A stretch of 64,000 bases of DNA from NCBI GenBank assembly GCA_030429455.1, contig JAUIFC010000003.1, positions 18,838 through 82,837 of the forward strand. The letters are read 5' to 3'. The DNA is from Bacteroidia bacterium (lineage in GTDB: Bacteria > Bacteroidota > Bacteroidia > Flavobacteriales > Flavobacteriaceae). Both the position numbers and the translations under genes were made by a program. Shown piece after piece: positions 54,109 to 63,834 of this stretch. The first letter of the stretch is position 1. Each line of letters begins with the position of its first letter. The notes below the pieces were generated by a model. That model was given only the letters and a program-made list of their open reading frames with translations, ran no database searches and had not been told where the DNA came from.

Positions 54109-54654
54109 CTATTTTAGGTTACGTTTTTTTACCTTGGTCGCAGGATTTCCTTGATATATATAATAAGCTTCAAGGTCTTGATTTGCAGTACTTCCAAGAC
54201 TTAAAATGGCATGGGAATGTAAAGTTACACCAGGCCCAACAATAGATTGAGCACCAACCCAGCTGCCTTCTTTTAACGTAATTGGAGCTGTTATCAAATC
54301 AAAGGTTGGCTTTTTATAGTTATGGTTTCCACATTCCAGAAATGCACCTTGAGAGATACATACATGATCTTCTAAAATTACCAAGTCTAAATTGTCTATC
54401 CATACATCTTCGCCAATCCAACAATGCTTACCAACTTTAAGTTTCCATGGGTACTTGATTTTTACGCCAGGCTTAATAATTACACCTTGACCAATTTTCG
54501 CACCAAACCATCTAAGAATTTTTACTTTGATACCAGAAAATACATTCCATTTAGGCAGGACAATCAGTACATTGACCATATACCATAAAATGATTTTAAT
54601 TTTTGGACCCGGATAGTACCATGAGTTATCAAATGTGGAAAGATCGGTTTTCAT
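54109..54654 (-). CDS. WcaF-family polysaccharide O-acetyltransferase
   Basis: A 181-residue left-handed beta-helix acetyltransferase of the colanic-acid WcaF type. The N-terminus LSTFDNSWYYPGPKIKIILWYMVN is typical of the family. Hexapeptide repeats run from about residue 45 to 165 (GAKIGQGVIIKPGVKIKYPW, KVGKHCWIGEDVWIDNL, ILEDHVCISQGAFLECGNHNY). The catalytic-type His lies in CGNHNY. It probably O-acetylates a sugar of the repeat unit, using acetyl-CoA. It overlaps the preceding GT gene by 1 bp. Confidence 0.88.
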   Translation of the reverse strand: MKTDLSTFDNSWYYPGPKIKIILWYMVNVLIVLPKWNVFSGIKVKILRWFGAKIGQGVIIKPGVKIKYPWKLKVGKHCWIGEDVWIDNLDLVILEDHVCISQGAFLECGNHNYKKPTFDLITAPITLKEGSWVGAQSIVGPGVTLHSHAILSLGSTANQDLEAYYIYQGNPATKVKKRNLK

Positions 54655-55805
54655 TAAGCTTCAAATAAAGTTTTGTATTTTTTTAAATCAGCACCTTCAT
54701 CTGTTATTTGTTGAGCAAATTTTTTTGAGTTTATTGTCCAATCATTAAAAGTTTCTTGATTCATAGCAGCAAATCTTTCAATTGAAATTTTATAATCTGA
54801 TAAATTGTTTAGAGGATGAGCATAGCCGATTTTTTTTTCAGTCAGATTCTGCCAAGGTGTTTGGTTGGAAATTATCACAGGACAAGCATTTTGCCAAGCT
54901 TCGACAATGACATGCCCAAAATTTTCATGTAGAGTTGGTAAGAACAAAACATGCTGTTTAGTTAATATATTATTTATGTTGTAATGAGGAACTGGTCCTA
55001 TCTGATTAATAATAATATTGTTTGGTAAGCTTTTGATTAATTTCATACAAGACTGCCAATAGTGTTTGTCCTCTACAGGCCCAATGATAGAAAAGTTTAT
55101 TTGATATTTTTTATCGATAGTCATAAGAACTTTAAGTGCTCCTAGAAGATTTTTTTTTGTTGAAATTCGGGACATAAAAAACAGATTGAGATGACAAGGC
55201 TTTTTATCCTTTTCAATAAGCTCATTTGTAGTTGGAGAAGATAGATTTGGTGCAGTCTCAATATCAACCCTAGTTCCAAATCTCTTAATTATTTCATTTT
55301 CTTCTGTCATTGTTGTGGCATGCCATGTGATCCTTCTATGCCATCGTAAGATTTTAAAAACTTTTAAAAATACTTTTTTTTTGAATGGTTTTATAGACAG
55401 AGCACCTTTGCCTAGCATACCTCTAGGTGCCAAAATGATCTTGATTGGTTTTGATTTAAATAAAAGAAAGGGTAAAAGGCTAAATCTTGGAGAAAACATT
55501 GAATTGAGATAAATAGCAATAAAGGCCCTATCTTGTATTATAGAATTGTAAAATGATTTATTTTGATGTTTCTTGTCTACATATATTACTTGATGAGTGT
55601 CTTTCTTTATCCATTTGTTTTTTTGATGAGCTTTAAGGTCTAATGGCGCATCTAGGTCGCTGTCTGAAGTGATAATGTAAAAATTATATTTTGTCTTTAA
55701 ATTTAAAATGATATTGTTTACAGACTGTATAGGGCCTCCAGCCCTGTAGGACGGCAAAAACCAGTCTATAAAAATCAAGATATTGGGTTTTGTCCTTATT
55801 TCCAC
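54654..55805 (-). CDS. Glycosyltransferase family 4 (GT-B)
   Basis: A 383-residue GT-B fold enzyme. The N-terminal acceptor domain starts ILIFIDWFLPSYRAGGPIQSVNNIILNL, a typical GT4 opening with G-G-P. The donor domain has NLFFMSRISTKKNLLGALKVL and ends with the E-x7-E-like region LPTLHENFGHVIVEAWQNACPVIISNQTPW. Retaining sugar transfer from a nucleotide-sugar is expected; donor and acceptor are unknown. It abuts the WcaF-type gene. Confidence 0.87.
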   Translation of the reverse strand: MEIRTKPNILIFIDWFLPSYRAGGPIQSVNNIILNLKTKYNFYIITSDSDLDAPLDLKAHQKNKWIKKDTHQVIYVDKKHQNKSFYNSIIQDRAFIAIYLNSMFSPRFSLLPFLLFKSKPIKIILAPRGMLGKGALSIKPFKKKVFLKVFKILRWHRRITWHATTMTEENEIIKRFGTRVDIETAPNLSSPTTNELIEKDKKPCHLNLFFMSRISTKKNLLGALKVLMTIDKKYQINFSIIGPVEDKHYWQSCMKLIKSLPNNIIINQIGPVPHYNINNILTKQHVLFLPTLHENFGHVIVEAWQNACPVIISNQTPWQNLTEKKIGYAHPLNNLSDYKISIERFAAMNQETFNDWTINSKKFAQQITDEGADLKKYKTLFEA

Positions 55806-55844
55806 TTTTTAAATATCTCTTTCAGTTTTGACAAAAAAATTAAA

Positions 55845-56879
55845 TTACAAATCTACCACAGTATTAAGTGTTTTCGACCAGTTTTCAAGACTAATATTTT
55901 GTCCTAATATCTTGCTGTGTGCAGACATTTTGAAATACTCAGTTTCCGATTGGTTTGCAATTTTAATTATTAGACTTTTCAGTTGGATTTCGTCATTAGC
56001 ATGGTATAAAAAGCCATTTTTGCCTTCTTCTATAAAAGCTGAAGTGGCGCCAGTTTCATAGGTGGACAAGATGGGAAGTCCAGCAAGGGCAGCTTCATGA
56101 AGAGCAACGCCCCAGGCTTCATACAAGCTGGGTAGAATAAAAGTGCCTGCATCTTGCATTAATTCGGGCAGTTTGTCAGGGTTTACAAAAGTTGTATGAG
56201 TAATATTGTTGTGTTTTGGTATCTTATCGGCCAATGGGCCATTTCCTATAAAATGTATCTTAAGTATAAGCTGTTTTTCTTTTATGAGTTGTCTAATAAC
56301 TTTAAACAATACCAACAAGCCTTTTTGCTCAACCAATCTACCTACAAACAATAATTGTTTATGGTGTTTGTCCTGAGATATAGTGCTAAACTGTTGCACA
56401 TCTGCCGAATATTGCCCTCTTAAAATATGATTTTGCTTAAACCCCAGGTTTTTAGCATATAGGTATTGAGGTTGCCCAGGTATCCAGATATGGGTGAAAT
56501 ATTTTTTGACCAACCAGGGGCTTAAAACACAGGCGAGTCTTTGCTTTAAGGTGCCTTTCCAGTGGTTATCCATCCCTGTGATGATAGGAACACCTAGTTT
56601 TTTAAAATAAAGCGCGATATTCAGATAATTTTTATTGGTCCATCCTGCTACATACACCAATTGTGGCTCGTATTCGAGGGTTTCTTTTTTAATGTCGCTC
56701 GCCTTTTCTTTTGTATAGTCTTTAATAGTTATTCCTTTCTGGCTAGAGATTTTAAAGGGAGTTTCTTTGCTTGGCGGTGTTCTGTATACCAGGTAAGTAT
56801 TCCCTTTAAACTTATGATCATAACGCATACAAGACAGCCAATAGCCGGTTAAGCGCGTATATAGCACAAGTATTTTCAC
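55845..56879 (-). CDS. Glycosyltransferase family 4 (GT-B)
   Basis: A 344-residue GT-B enzyme. The N-terminal domain is short and ends near HIWIPGQPQYLYAKNLGF. The donor domain has QLLFVGRLVEQKGLLVLFKVI and LPSLYEAWGVALHEAALAGLPILSTYETGATSAFI, the usual E-x7-E motif of GT4. It overlaps the polymerase gene by 4 bp (start over stop), consistent with one operon. Sugar specificity is not readable. Confidence 0.87.
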   Translation of the reverse strand: MKILVLYTRLTGYWLSCMRYDHKFKGNTYLVYRTPPSKETPFKISSQKGITIKDYTKEKASDIKKETLEYEPQLVYVAGWTNKNYLNIALYFKKLGVPIITGMDNHWKGTLKQRLACVLSPWLVKKYFTHIWIPGQPQYLYAKNLGFKQNHILRGQYSADVQQFSTISQDKHHKQLLFVGRLVEQKGLLVLFKVIRQLIKEKQLILKIHFIGNGPLADKIPKHNNITHTTFVNPDKLPELMQDAGTFILPSLYEAWGVALHEAALAGLPILSTYETGATSAFIEEGKNGFLYHANDEIQLKSLIIKIANQSETEYFKMSAHSKILGQNISLENWSKTLNTVVDL

Positions 56880-58186
56880 AATTCTTGAATTTCTTTCTCA
56901 GGCTGATATATCTGTATCGCCCAACATAATAAGATCAAAGGCATAAAGGCATTCATAGAGGCAGCCATCCAGGATTCTGATACAGCAGACAATAGACATA
57001 AACATAAAAAGCCAACTTTTGTCGTGGGCATTTTTGAAAGAGTCATCATTTTGTACCAAAAAAAGCTACAAATCAAAAATCCTAAAGCACCTACATTTAG
57101 CAGCAAACTTAAGTACGAACTCCAAATACCACCCCACTGTCGGCCAGCGTTTTCACCTAAATACCGTCGAGAATAATCTTTAACAAAATAATCGTCATAA
57201 AGCATGCCTTTACCAAACCAGGGTTGTTCTTTTATTTCTTCTACAGCCACTTTCCAGACATCCGTTCTTCCGCTGCCAGTTTTTAAAGACTCTACTCTAA
57301 AGTATCCAGATAGGCCGTAGTTATGTAAAACACGCTCTATATCTATGTTGATGATGATGGTATAGGTTGCAAGCAAAGTTAAAATTGCAAAAAACAGAAT
57401 TGTTTTACGTTGGTACAATCGTATGACGGCTTCATAGGTTACAATACATAAAAGACTTGTTCTTGAACCAGAAAGAATTACCAAAATAATAAGTAAAATC
57501 TGAATTATTCTTAGAGCCAAAGATGTGAAAATGGTAACATCTTTGCGCCTCAGTAGGTCTATGATCGGGTATGCAAACATGGCCACCATGGCTAAACCGT
57601 TAGGATTATTCATTAAGCCCATAAAACGACCTCTGAAATAAGTCACTTTAAGGACTGGAAAAACAAAAACTGCGCAATTTAAGATAACAAATAATGAAAT
57701 ACTCAGTACAATTAAATTATAGAAGCGACTGGAATCTTTATCAATCAGTACAGTCGATAATTTAAATACTACTAGAGCCATCAAGTAATAGCTTATTCCT
57801 CTTATGGTGGCAAGTACTCCAAGAGGACTGAGAAGATAGGTTACCAAAGTAGCAAACAATGCAAAAGGTAAAATATATTTTGCGGCATTATCAGCAAAAA
57901 GGTTTTCATTCCATAATAATAAGAGACCAAGAGCAAGTATGATGAACCTTAAGTTGTTATCAAAGCCTAAGGTTCCGTCAAAATTATCCCCTAAGAAAAA
58001 CGTAAACAAAAATAAAACAAACCATACCTCTAGTTTTATTCTAGGATTTACAAAAAATAACACTACTAGTGTAGCAAAGCTGGCACCGATAAACCCTGTA
58101 GATATACCTGCTGCCAATACTAAAAACAGGCAGAGAAAATGGACTTTAAAAACCGTTAGGTGATGATAGGATATAGTCTGTTGCAT
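56876..58186 (-). CDS. Wzy-type polysaccharide polymerase / O-antigen ligase family protein
   Basis: A 436-residue membrane protein with about eleven or twelve helices and a Wzy_C-like periplasmic loop. That loop includes GSGRTDVWKVAVEEIKEQPWFGKGMLYDDYF, with the G-R-x-x-x-W and W-x-G-x-G motifs of the Wzy/WaaL family. Within a cluster with Wzc it is best read as the polymerase that joins repeat units in the periplasm, although WaaL-type ligases look alike. No Wzx flippase is seen in this window; it may lie beyond 64 kb. Confidence 0.85.
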   Translation of the reverse strand: MQQTISYHHLTVFKVHFLCLFLVLAAGISTGFIGASFATLVVLFFVNPRIKLEVWFVLFLFTFFLGDNFDGTLGFDNNLRFIILALGLLLLWNENLFADNAAKYILPFALFATLVTYLLSPLGVLATIRGISYYLMALVVFKLSTVLIDKDSSRFYNLIVLSISLFVILNCAVFVFPVLKVTYFRGRFMGLMNNPNGLAMVAMFAYPIIDLLRRKDVTIFTSLALRIIQILLIILVILSGSRTSLLCIVTYEAVIRLYQRKTILFFAILTLLATYTIIINIDIERVLHNYGLSGYFRVESLKTGSGRTDVWKVAVEEIKEQPWFGKGMLYDDYFVKDYSRRYLGENAGRQWGGIWSSYLSLLLNVGALGFLICSFFWYKMMTLSKMPTTKVGFLCLCLLSAVSESWMAASMNAFMPLILLCWAIQIYQPEKEIQEL

Positions 58187-58187
58187 G

Positions 58188-59351
58188 TTAAAATTTAATT
58201 TTAACCAGGTTTTTAAGTGATGATATTTTTTTTATTTCTGTTATAGTTTTTGTAATTACTGTCTCCCATAGAAAGTGGTCTTTTACCTTTTGTAAACTTA
58301 TGGCCTGCTTTTTTTGCAATTCTTTTTTGTCAAGTTCCAAGGCATATCTCATTGCGTCCTGAAGAGCTGAGATATCTCCTGGAGTTATTAACCAACCATT
58401 GTCATTGTTAACGAGTTCAGAAACGGCTCCAACATCTGTGGCGATTATGGCACAACCACTTGCCATAGCTTCTAGAATAACGTTAGGCATGCCTTCAGCA
58501 TAACTAGGGCATACCAAAACATCTACTTTCTGTACTATTTTTTTAATTTCCTGCTCATTAGAAATAGAGCCATGATAAATGACCCGTGTATCACTGATTT
58601 TTGAGTGTTCTGGAATTGGGCCAATAAAGTGAAATTCGAAAGTATATTTTTTATCAAATTCACTTATAACCTTATTGATCTCCTCAATACCTTTTCTTCG
58701 CTCAGCGCGGCCTACAAAGCAGAATTTAATAGGGTTTCTAATTTCGGTATTATTCTTCTCAATCAACCATTGCTGGCTAATACCAGTTGGTATGGTGATG
58801 ATTTTGGAGCCGTGACCTTTTTTCTTTATAATATCTGAAATTTTACCTCCATAAGAAAATAAATAATCGGCTAATCGCATGTTATATAAAACAGGCAACT
58901 TCAAGAGCTGTAGCTTTAAGCATGTTTTTGCATCTGGCCATTTTTGGAACATTTCATAGCCATGATAGTTTACGCCTATAGGCTTTTCAATACCCAATTG
59001 TTTTTTGTGTTTTAATAAATACCATGCTGAAAATCCCTTCGCATAAACAAAATCTACAGGACCTTGTTTTATAAAAGTTTGAGCTACAAGTTTTGAATAC
59101 TGGTAGCGTTCATATAAATAGTGACCAGGAAATCTCTTTGCTTTTGGATAGTCGATTTGAAATATGGAAATATATTCTAATTCGGAGGTATTAAAAGGTA
59201 AATCCATAGTTTTATTTTCTTTTGGAATAAAATGGTATAGATCCACATGATTTTTTTGTTGTGCTAAATATTTAGCTAAAAAGTAAGAATGCTTTTGCAT
59301 TCCGCCCATGACATAAGGATAAATCCCATCTGTAAGCAGGGCTATTTTCAT
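58188..59351 (-). CDS. Glycosyltransferase family 4 (GT-B)
   Basis: A 387-residue GT-B enzyme. The acceptor domain begins ALLTDGIYPYVMGGMQKHSYFLAKYLAQQ, a standard GT4 opening with the G-G-M-Q-x-H pattern. The donor domain has FCFVGRAERRKGIEEINKVI and VCPSYAEGMPNVILEAMASGCAIIATDVGAVSELV, a strong E-x7-E motif. It overlaps the next gene upstream in the operon by 4 bp and lies 1 bp before the polymerase. The sugar is unknown. Confidence 0.9.
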   Translation of the reverse strand: MKIALLTDGIYPYVMGGMQKHSYFLAKYLAQQKNHVDLYHFIPKENKTMDLPFNTSELEYISIFQIDYPKAKRFPGHYLYERYQYSKLVAQTFIKQGPVDFVYAKGFSAWYLLKHKKQLGIEKPIGVNYHGYEMFQKWPDAKTCLKLQLLKLPVLYNMRLADYLFSYGGKISDIIKKKGHGSKIITIPTGISQQWLIEKNNTEIRNPIKFCFVGRAERRKGIEEINKVISEFDKKYTFEFHFIGPIPEHSKISDTRVIYHGSISNEQEIKKIVQKVDVLVCPSYAEGMPNVILEAMASGCAIIATDVGAVSELVNNDNGWLITPGDISALQDAMRYALELDKKELQKKQAISLQKVKDHFLWETVITKTITEIKKISSLKNLVKIKF

Positions 59352-60541
59352 TTTGTTAGTGCTTTTTTGTAAGTTTCTGTTAAAGTCGTCATATGCTTTT
59401 CTACTGAAAATTCATTTAAGGCAATTTCTCTTGCCTTTTGGGACATATTTTGGTAAGTAGTTGTGCCATCAAGTAATTGAGCAATTTTAACGACCATTTC
59501 AGTTGTATTTTTGGGCGCTACCAAATAACCGGTTTGATTATGTTTTAGCCAGGTTGACACACCACCAACTTCAAAACCTACCACTGGTTTAGCACGCATC
59601 ATGGCTTCTATACCCGATATACCAAAGGCCTCAGGGTAGATGGACGGAAATACCATCAAATAAGATTGAGATAATAACGTATTGATGCTTTCTCTGTCCT
59701 GCCAACCGTGAAAAGTAACCTTTTTATCAAATTCTTTTGGTATCATTTTTTTAAAATCCCTAACATCATGACCATCGCCTACGATATCCAGATGAACATT
59801 ATAGCCTTTGGAAAGCAAGGCTATTCCTGCCTCTACTAAATAGTGTACGCCTTTGGTGCGTGATAAGCGACCAACAAAAATAAGGTGTTTTATTTGCTCA
59901 TAGGTGGCGTCATAAAGGTCTTTTTCTTCTATTTCAGGGGTAAAATAGGGATTTAATACCAACTGCTGTTCTGAAAAGCCACATTTTAAAGCTTCTGATA
60001 CCATATACTCAGACATAGCCATAATGGCTGCATAGTTATCTTTTCCGACAGTTGTTTCAAAACTTACATTTTTATAAGCTTTTAGTAGCCTTTTTGGATG
60101 ACGATTACAACAGCCTTCTTTATAGGCATGGTATATGCAATGCAAACCAAAAGGCTGATTACAAATACGTTCTGTTTTTCGCCAAAATTTACCATGACCT
60201 GGACATACAAGACGCGGTTCGTGCATGCTTCTTATCACTGGCTTAAGTGTAAACAAAAATTCAATCAATCTAGGGTTTGAAAGCGAGTGAATATGGATGA
60301 CATCAACTTTTTTCCGAATTGTAAATCTATTTAAGTAATCTGCAATTGCATTAAAATTAGTATAAGATAGTAGAGGAGCTTTTTCTCCAAAAGCTGTTAT
60401 GTTGTATTTCCTGCCAAACTCTTCAATACCTAACCAATAGCTTTTAATATGGTATTGCGGTAAAAACTCCATCAACTGGGCGATATAAACTTCAACACCT
60501 CCACTTATACTTGTTTTATCGTTAATGTGGAGAATGTTCAT
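59348..60541 (-). CDS. Glycosyltransferase family 4 (GT-B)
   Basis: A 397-residue GT-B enzyme. The N-terminal domain starts ILHINDKTSISGGVEVYIAQLMEFL. A Cys-rich stretch (HEPRLVCPGHGKFWRKTERICNQPFGLHC) is of the type seen in a GT4 subgroup that uses a small metal-binding or disulphide cluster. The donor domain has IFVGRLSRTKGVHYLVEAGIALL and FPSIYPEAFGISGIEAMMRAKPVVGFEVGGVSTWL. 4-bp overlaps on both sides link it to its neighbours. The sugar is unknown. Confidence 0.9.
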   Translation of the reverse strand: MNILHINDKTSISGGVEVYIAQLMEFLPQYHIKSYWLGIEEFGRKYNITAFGEKAPLLSYTNFNAIADYLNRFTIRKKVDVIHIHSLSNPRLIEFLFTLKPVIRSMHEPRLVCPGHGKFWRKTERICNQPFGLHCIYHAYKEGCCNRHPKRLLKAYKNVSFETTVGKDNYAAIMAMSEYMVSEALKCGFSEQQLVLNPYFTPEIEEKDLYDATYEQIKHLIFVGRLSRTKGVHYLVEAGIALLSKGYNVHLDIVGDGHDVRDFKKMIPKEFDKKVTFHGWQDRESINTLLSQSYLMVFPSIYPEAFGISGIEAMMRAKPVVGFEVGGVSTWLKHNQTGYLVAPKNTTEMVVKIAQLLDGTTTYQNMSQKAREIALNEFSVEKHMTTLTETYKKALTK

Positions 60542-61689
60542 GATGTTCGTTGCTCTAAAACTTTATTCATTCTTTTGACTACATTTCCATAAATCTTATC
60601 CCAGGTGAATTGTTGTCTTACTTTATTATGGAGTTTTTTTCCGCTTCGATTTAATACATAGGCATCATTCTTCAATTTGCAAATTTTATCTGCTAAATCG
60701 TTTGCTGTTCCATCAAAAAATATTAATTCATCATTAAACCAATATTTTAAGTTTGTAATATTAGGCGCAATCACAGCACATTTGGAGACGCCATAATCAA
60801 ATATTTTCATGGTAGACTGAAATTCTGGACTGCCAGCAATAATGCCAATATGCATGTCTTTTAAGATGTGTTTTATGGTCTCTCTGTTTTGAAAACCATG
60901 ATTCACAACTTTGATTTTATCCTTTAGTTTTTCTTCAATGCTCTCTAGGCCAGAACCAATAAGGTGCAACACAATATCTTGAGGATGTTTTAAATTTTGT
61001 AGGGCTTCTATTAGTAAATCAGGTTTTTGGTGCGCCATTAATCTTGCAATAAAACATAGATTTATAGGTTTTGATATTTTCTTCTTTCTAGTTTTAAAAA
61101 ACTCTAGCAATTCGCTTTCAACACCATTTTCAATATTTGTCCAGTTATCGGATTTGATTTGCCAATAAAAACCATAAGAACCCACGAAAAATGTGTGACT
61201 ACTCCTTTTGTACATCCATTTTTCTATTCTTTTAATGAGAGGAGAAAGTAAAGACTTGTAATACTTTTGCTTGGCTTTATATTGTATCCCATTAGCTTCA
61301 TAAAAGTGAGGTATGGCCAAAAGTTTGGCTACAATCAAACCCGAAAAATTGATGTAGGCTGTTCGTTCGTATATAAAATTTATCCCATTTGCTTTTAGTG
61401 CTTTATATAGTTTAGGAATATTTAAAACATATTGAAATATAAGCTGAAGGTCTTTTATTGTACCATATAATACCCCTCTTTTTTTTGCTCGTTTAATCTT
61501 ATCACTATTTTTTGGTAGAGATTCATTTGTTTTGTAGCCATTTAAGTTTATGCTTTGGTTGTTGAAAAAGGCGGTCATATCAAACGCTTTTGACAATTGC
61601 CTATAGCCAACAGAAATATGTTGAAAAGCACCCGATTGTGGGTTTAAACAGCCGGCTTCTTGAATAAGATAGATTGCTTTAATCTTCAA
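60538..61689 (-). CDS. Glycosyltransferase (GT-B, GT4-like)
   Basis: A 383-residue GT-B protein, more divergent than its neighbours. The N-terminus IYLIQEAGCLNPQSGAFQHISVGYRQLSKAF is followed by an acceptor domain with YERTAYINFSGLIVAKLLAIPHFYEANGIQYKAK. The donor domain has NLCFIARLMAHQKPDLLIEAL and AGSPEFQSTMKIFDYGVSKCAVIAPNITNLKYWF, in which the usual E-x7-E is altered to E-F-Q-S-T-M-K-I-F-D-Y. It may be active with a different motif or weakened. 4-bp overlaps join it to both neighbours. Confidence 0.8.
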   Translation of the reverse strand: MKIKAIYLIQEAGCLNPQSGAFQHISVGYRQLSKAFDMTAFFNNQSINLNGYKTNESLPKNSDKIKRAKKRGVLYGTIKDLQLIFQYVLNIPKLYKALKANGINFIYERTAYINFSGLIVAKLLAIPHFYEANGIQYKAKQKYYKSLLSPLIKRIEKWMYKRSSHTFFVGSYGFYWQIKSDNWTNIENGVESELLEFFKTRKKKISKPINLCFIARLMAHQKPDLLIEALQNLKHPQDIVLHLIGSGLESIEEKLKDKIKVVNHGFQNRETIKHILKDMHIGIIAGSPEFQSTMKIFDYGVSKCAVIAPNITNLKYWFNDELIFFDGTANDLADKICKLKNDAYVLNRSGKKLHNKVRQQFTWDKIYGNVVKRMNKVLEQRTS

Positions 61690-62864
61690 TTTAAACAGCT
61701 TAAATAATATTCCATTAAAACTTTATAAATAGCTTCTTCTCCAAAGCGTTCTGCGCATCGTTTGGATAAATCATCTTGGTCATAGTTATCATAATGTTGT
61801 ATGACTTCTTTAATAGCGCGGGCAAACGCCTCAGGTGTATTGTCTTTTATTAAGACGCCGTCTTTTGGAGTGACAATATCTCTTGGACCACCTGAATCCA
61901 GGGCGACTATCGGTCTACCGACTGCTAATGCTTCTATGATATTTACCCCAAAAGTTTCAAATATAGAGGCCGATACCAAAATATGTGATTTTTTAAGCAA
62001 TTCCAAAACATCCTGTCGGTCTTTTAGTCCATGAAAAATAATCTCTTTTTCCAATTGATGTTGCCGCACAAAGTGTTTTAAATTTGCTTCATAGCTTCCA
62101 TTACCAACCACATTTAATATTAAATTTTCATTTTTTTGTAGTAATTGCTTTACAGCCTTAAACAAGGTCAGGTGATTTTTTCGTTCTACTAAATAGCCGA
62201 TAACAATAAGATGGACAGGTTGAGATAATGAAATGTTTTGATTGTTTTTATAAAACAATTCGTTAACGATGTTGGGCAATATGACGGTCTTATCTGTGTT
62301 GATGGCATATTTTTTTTCCAATTCCTCTTGGTAAAACCGACTTACAATAAATGTTTTGGCGCTTTGGTCGATGACTTGACATAACAAACGTTCAAAAGCC
62401 TTGAATTTTTGTATTTTTTCTGAAAGAATCCACTCTGTATAATGTTTTGTCAGGAAATAAGGCAAGTTCTCTTTTTTAGAAATGTATTTGGCTACAATAC
62501 CTGCATAAAGGGTAGCGTGGGCGTGGATAACATCAGGTTTGCCATGTGCTTTGACGTAGGTGCTAAAAGTTCTGTAAGCTTTTTTATAAATTGTAAATAA
62601 ATCTGCCTTAGTAGGGTAATCTTTTTTTGGAGATATAGATTCTGTAAAGCTGTAATACGTTGGTATTCCTTTGTCTATAAAAGATGTAGGTGTTCTTTCT
62701 CCATTGCTCCTTGTAGTTCCTAAAAATCGAATGTCATGGTTTGGATATAAAATACCAACTTGATGTCCTCTTTTTTGAAACATTCTTGCCTGCTCTTCAA
62801 AAAATGTACCTGTGACAGGGTGTTGAGGTGTTTTATACCAAGAAGCTATGACGAGGATGTGCAT
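61686..62864 (-). CDS. Glycosyltransferase family 4 (GT-B)
   Basis: A 392-residue GT-B enzyme. The start HILVIASWYKTPQHPVTGTFFEEQARMFQKRGHQVGILYP has the W-Y-P/K-x-x-x-x-P-x-x-G-x-F-F-x-x-Q-A pattern of a well-defined GT4 group. The donor domain has LIVIGYLVERKNHLTLFKAVKQLL and VSASIFETFGVNIIEALAVGRPIVALDSGGPRDIV, a normal E-x7-E motif. It starts 26 bp after the remnant end of the frameshifted GT2 (62891) and overlaps the next gene by 4 bp. Confidence 0.9.
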   Translation of the reverse strand: MHILVIASWYKTPQHPVTGTFFEEQARMFQKRGHQVGILYPNHDIRFLGTTRSNGERTPTSFIDKGIPTYYSFTESISPKKDYPTKADLFTIYKKAYRTFSTYVKAHGKPDVIHAHATLYAGIVAKYISKKENLPYFLTKHYTEWILSEKIQKFKAFERLLCQVIDQSAKTFIVSRFYQEELEKKYAINTDKTVILPNIVNELFYKNNQNISLSQPVHLIVIGYLVERKNHLTLFKAVKQLLQKNENLILNVVGNGSYEANLKHFVRQHQLEKEIIFHGLKDRQDVLELLKKSHILVSASIFETFGVNIIEALAVGRPIVALDSGGPRDIVTPKDGVLIKDNTPEAFARAIKEVIQHYDNYDQDDLSKRCAERFGEEAIYKVLMEYYLSCLN

Positions 62865-62890
62865 TTGTCTAAGTTAAATCATTATATTGA

Positions 62891-63834
62891 TTAATTATTT
62901 CCTTTATTCTTCGCGGCTTTATTTGCTTTATTATAGAGCTCCACCAAAAAGAAACCACGATATAAACCTATGTATTTAAGCACTCGAAATAATTTCCACT
63001 TGTCAAAGTAAGACGGAACATCAATATTGTCATAGAGTTTTGCAGCTTTTTTGGCATCAGATAAGTCACAAAAAAGCCTCGCTTCGGCATTGCTAATAAG
63101 TTCTCATCCTTAGAATTGAGTAATAATGCATGAATCAATTTCCAGCTGTTTAAAGCAGAAACTGCCTTTTCTATAGAATTTACGGAACTTAAGGTTTGAC
63201 TGCCCGATAGTCTATAATACGCCAATTCTTTTTCTAATGGTACTACTTTTCTGGCCCACATTAAAATTCTTGCAAAATATTCTCCATCATCGTTATTAGA
63301 GATATATTCATTCCAATAACCAGCTTTTTGAATTAAATCCTTTCTTACCAGCCAGGCAACAGTTATTATCACCCAATTATTCATTCCAAAGCTAAGTAGA
63401 ACAGATTTCCCGTCACTTATTTCATTATAATTTATTCCCTTTTGGTTAAATGGAGAAGATTCGGCAAGAGTTGGATTTTTTGAAAAGTTTCCCCAAAAGG
63501 TGAAAGATAAATCGGCATCTTGTTTTTCCATGGCTTTAACTTGTGTTTCTATCTTTTCAGGATGTAGGATATCATCTGCGTCTAAAAACTGTATATAGTC
63601 GCCTTTTGCTATAGATAGGCCAAAGTTACGAGCTGCTGAAGCGCCTTGGTTTTTTTGTGTATGACAAGTAACACCTTGTTTTTGAAAATTAGGAAATAGA
63701 ACTTCTGTATCGTCCGTAGAACCATCGTTGATAATTATGATTTCTATTGATGAATAAGTTTGAGACAGTACACTATTCACAGTTTCTGTCAAAAAATGTT
63801 TTGAATTATAGGTGGGTATTATAACACTTACCAT
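62891..63834 (-). pseudogene. Glycosyltransferase family 2 with a one-base frameshift near its 3' third
   Basis: A GT2 gene. The N-terminal catalytic part is intact: VSVIIPTYNSKHFLTETVNSVLSQTYSSIEIIIINDGSTDD, then FLDADDILHPEKI. In the current frame it stops at 62968 (288 residues), but its last 43 residues (after K-D-E-N-L) do not look natural. From about 63094-63102 the neighbouring frame continues sensibly: ISNAEARLFCDLSDAKKAAK, then YDNIDVPSYFDKWKLFRVLK, YIGLYRGFFLVELYNKANKA, and stop at 62891. One missing base restores about 314 residues. It is either a real frameshift or a sequencing error. The catalytic domain precedes the break. Confidence 0.8.
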
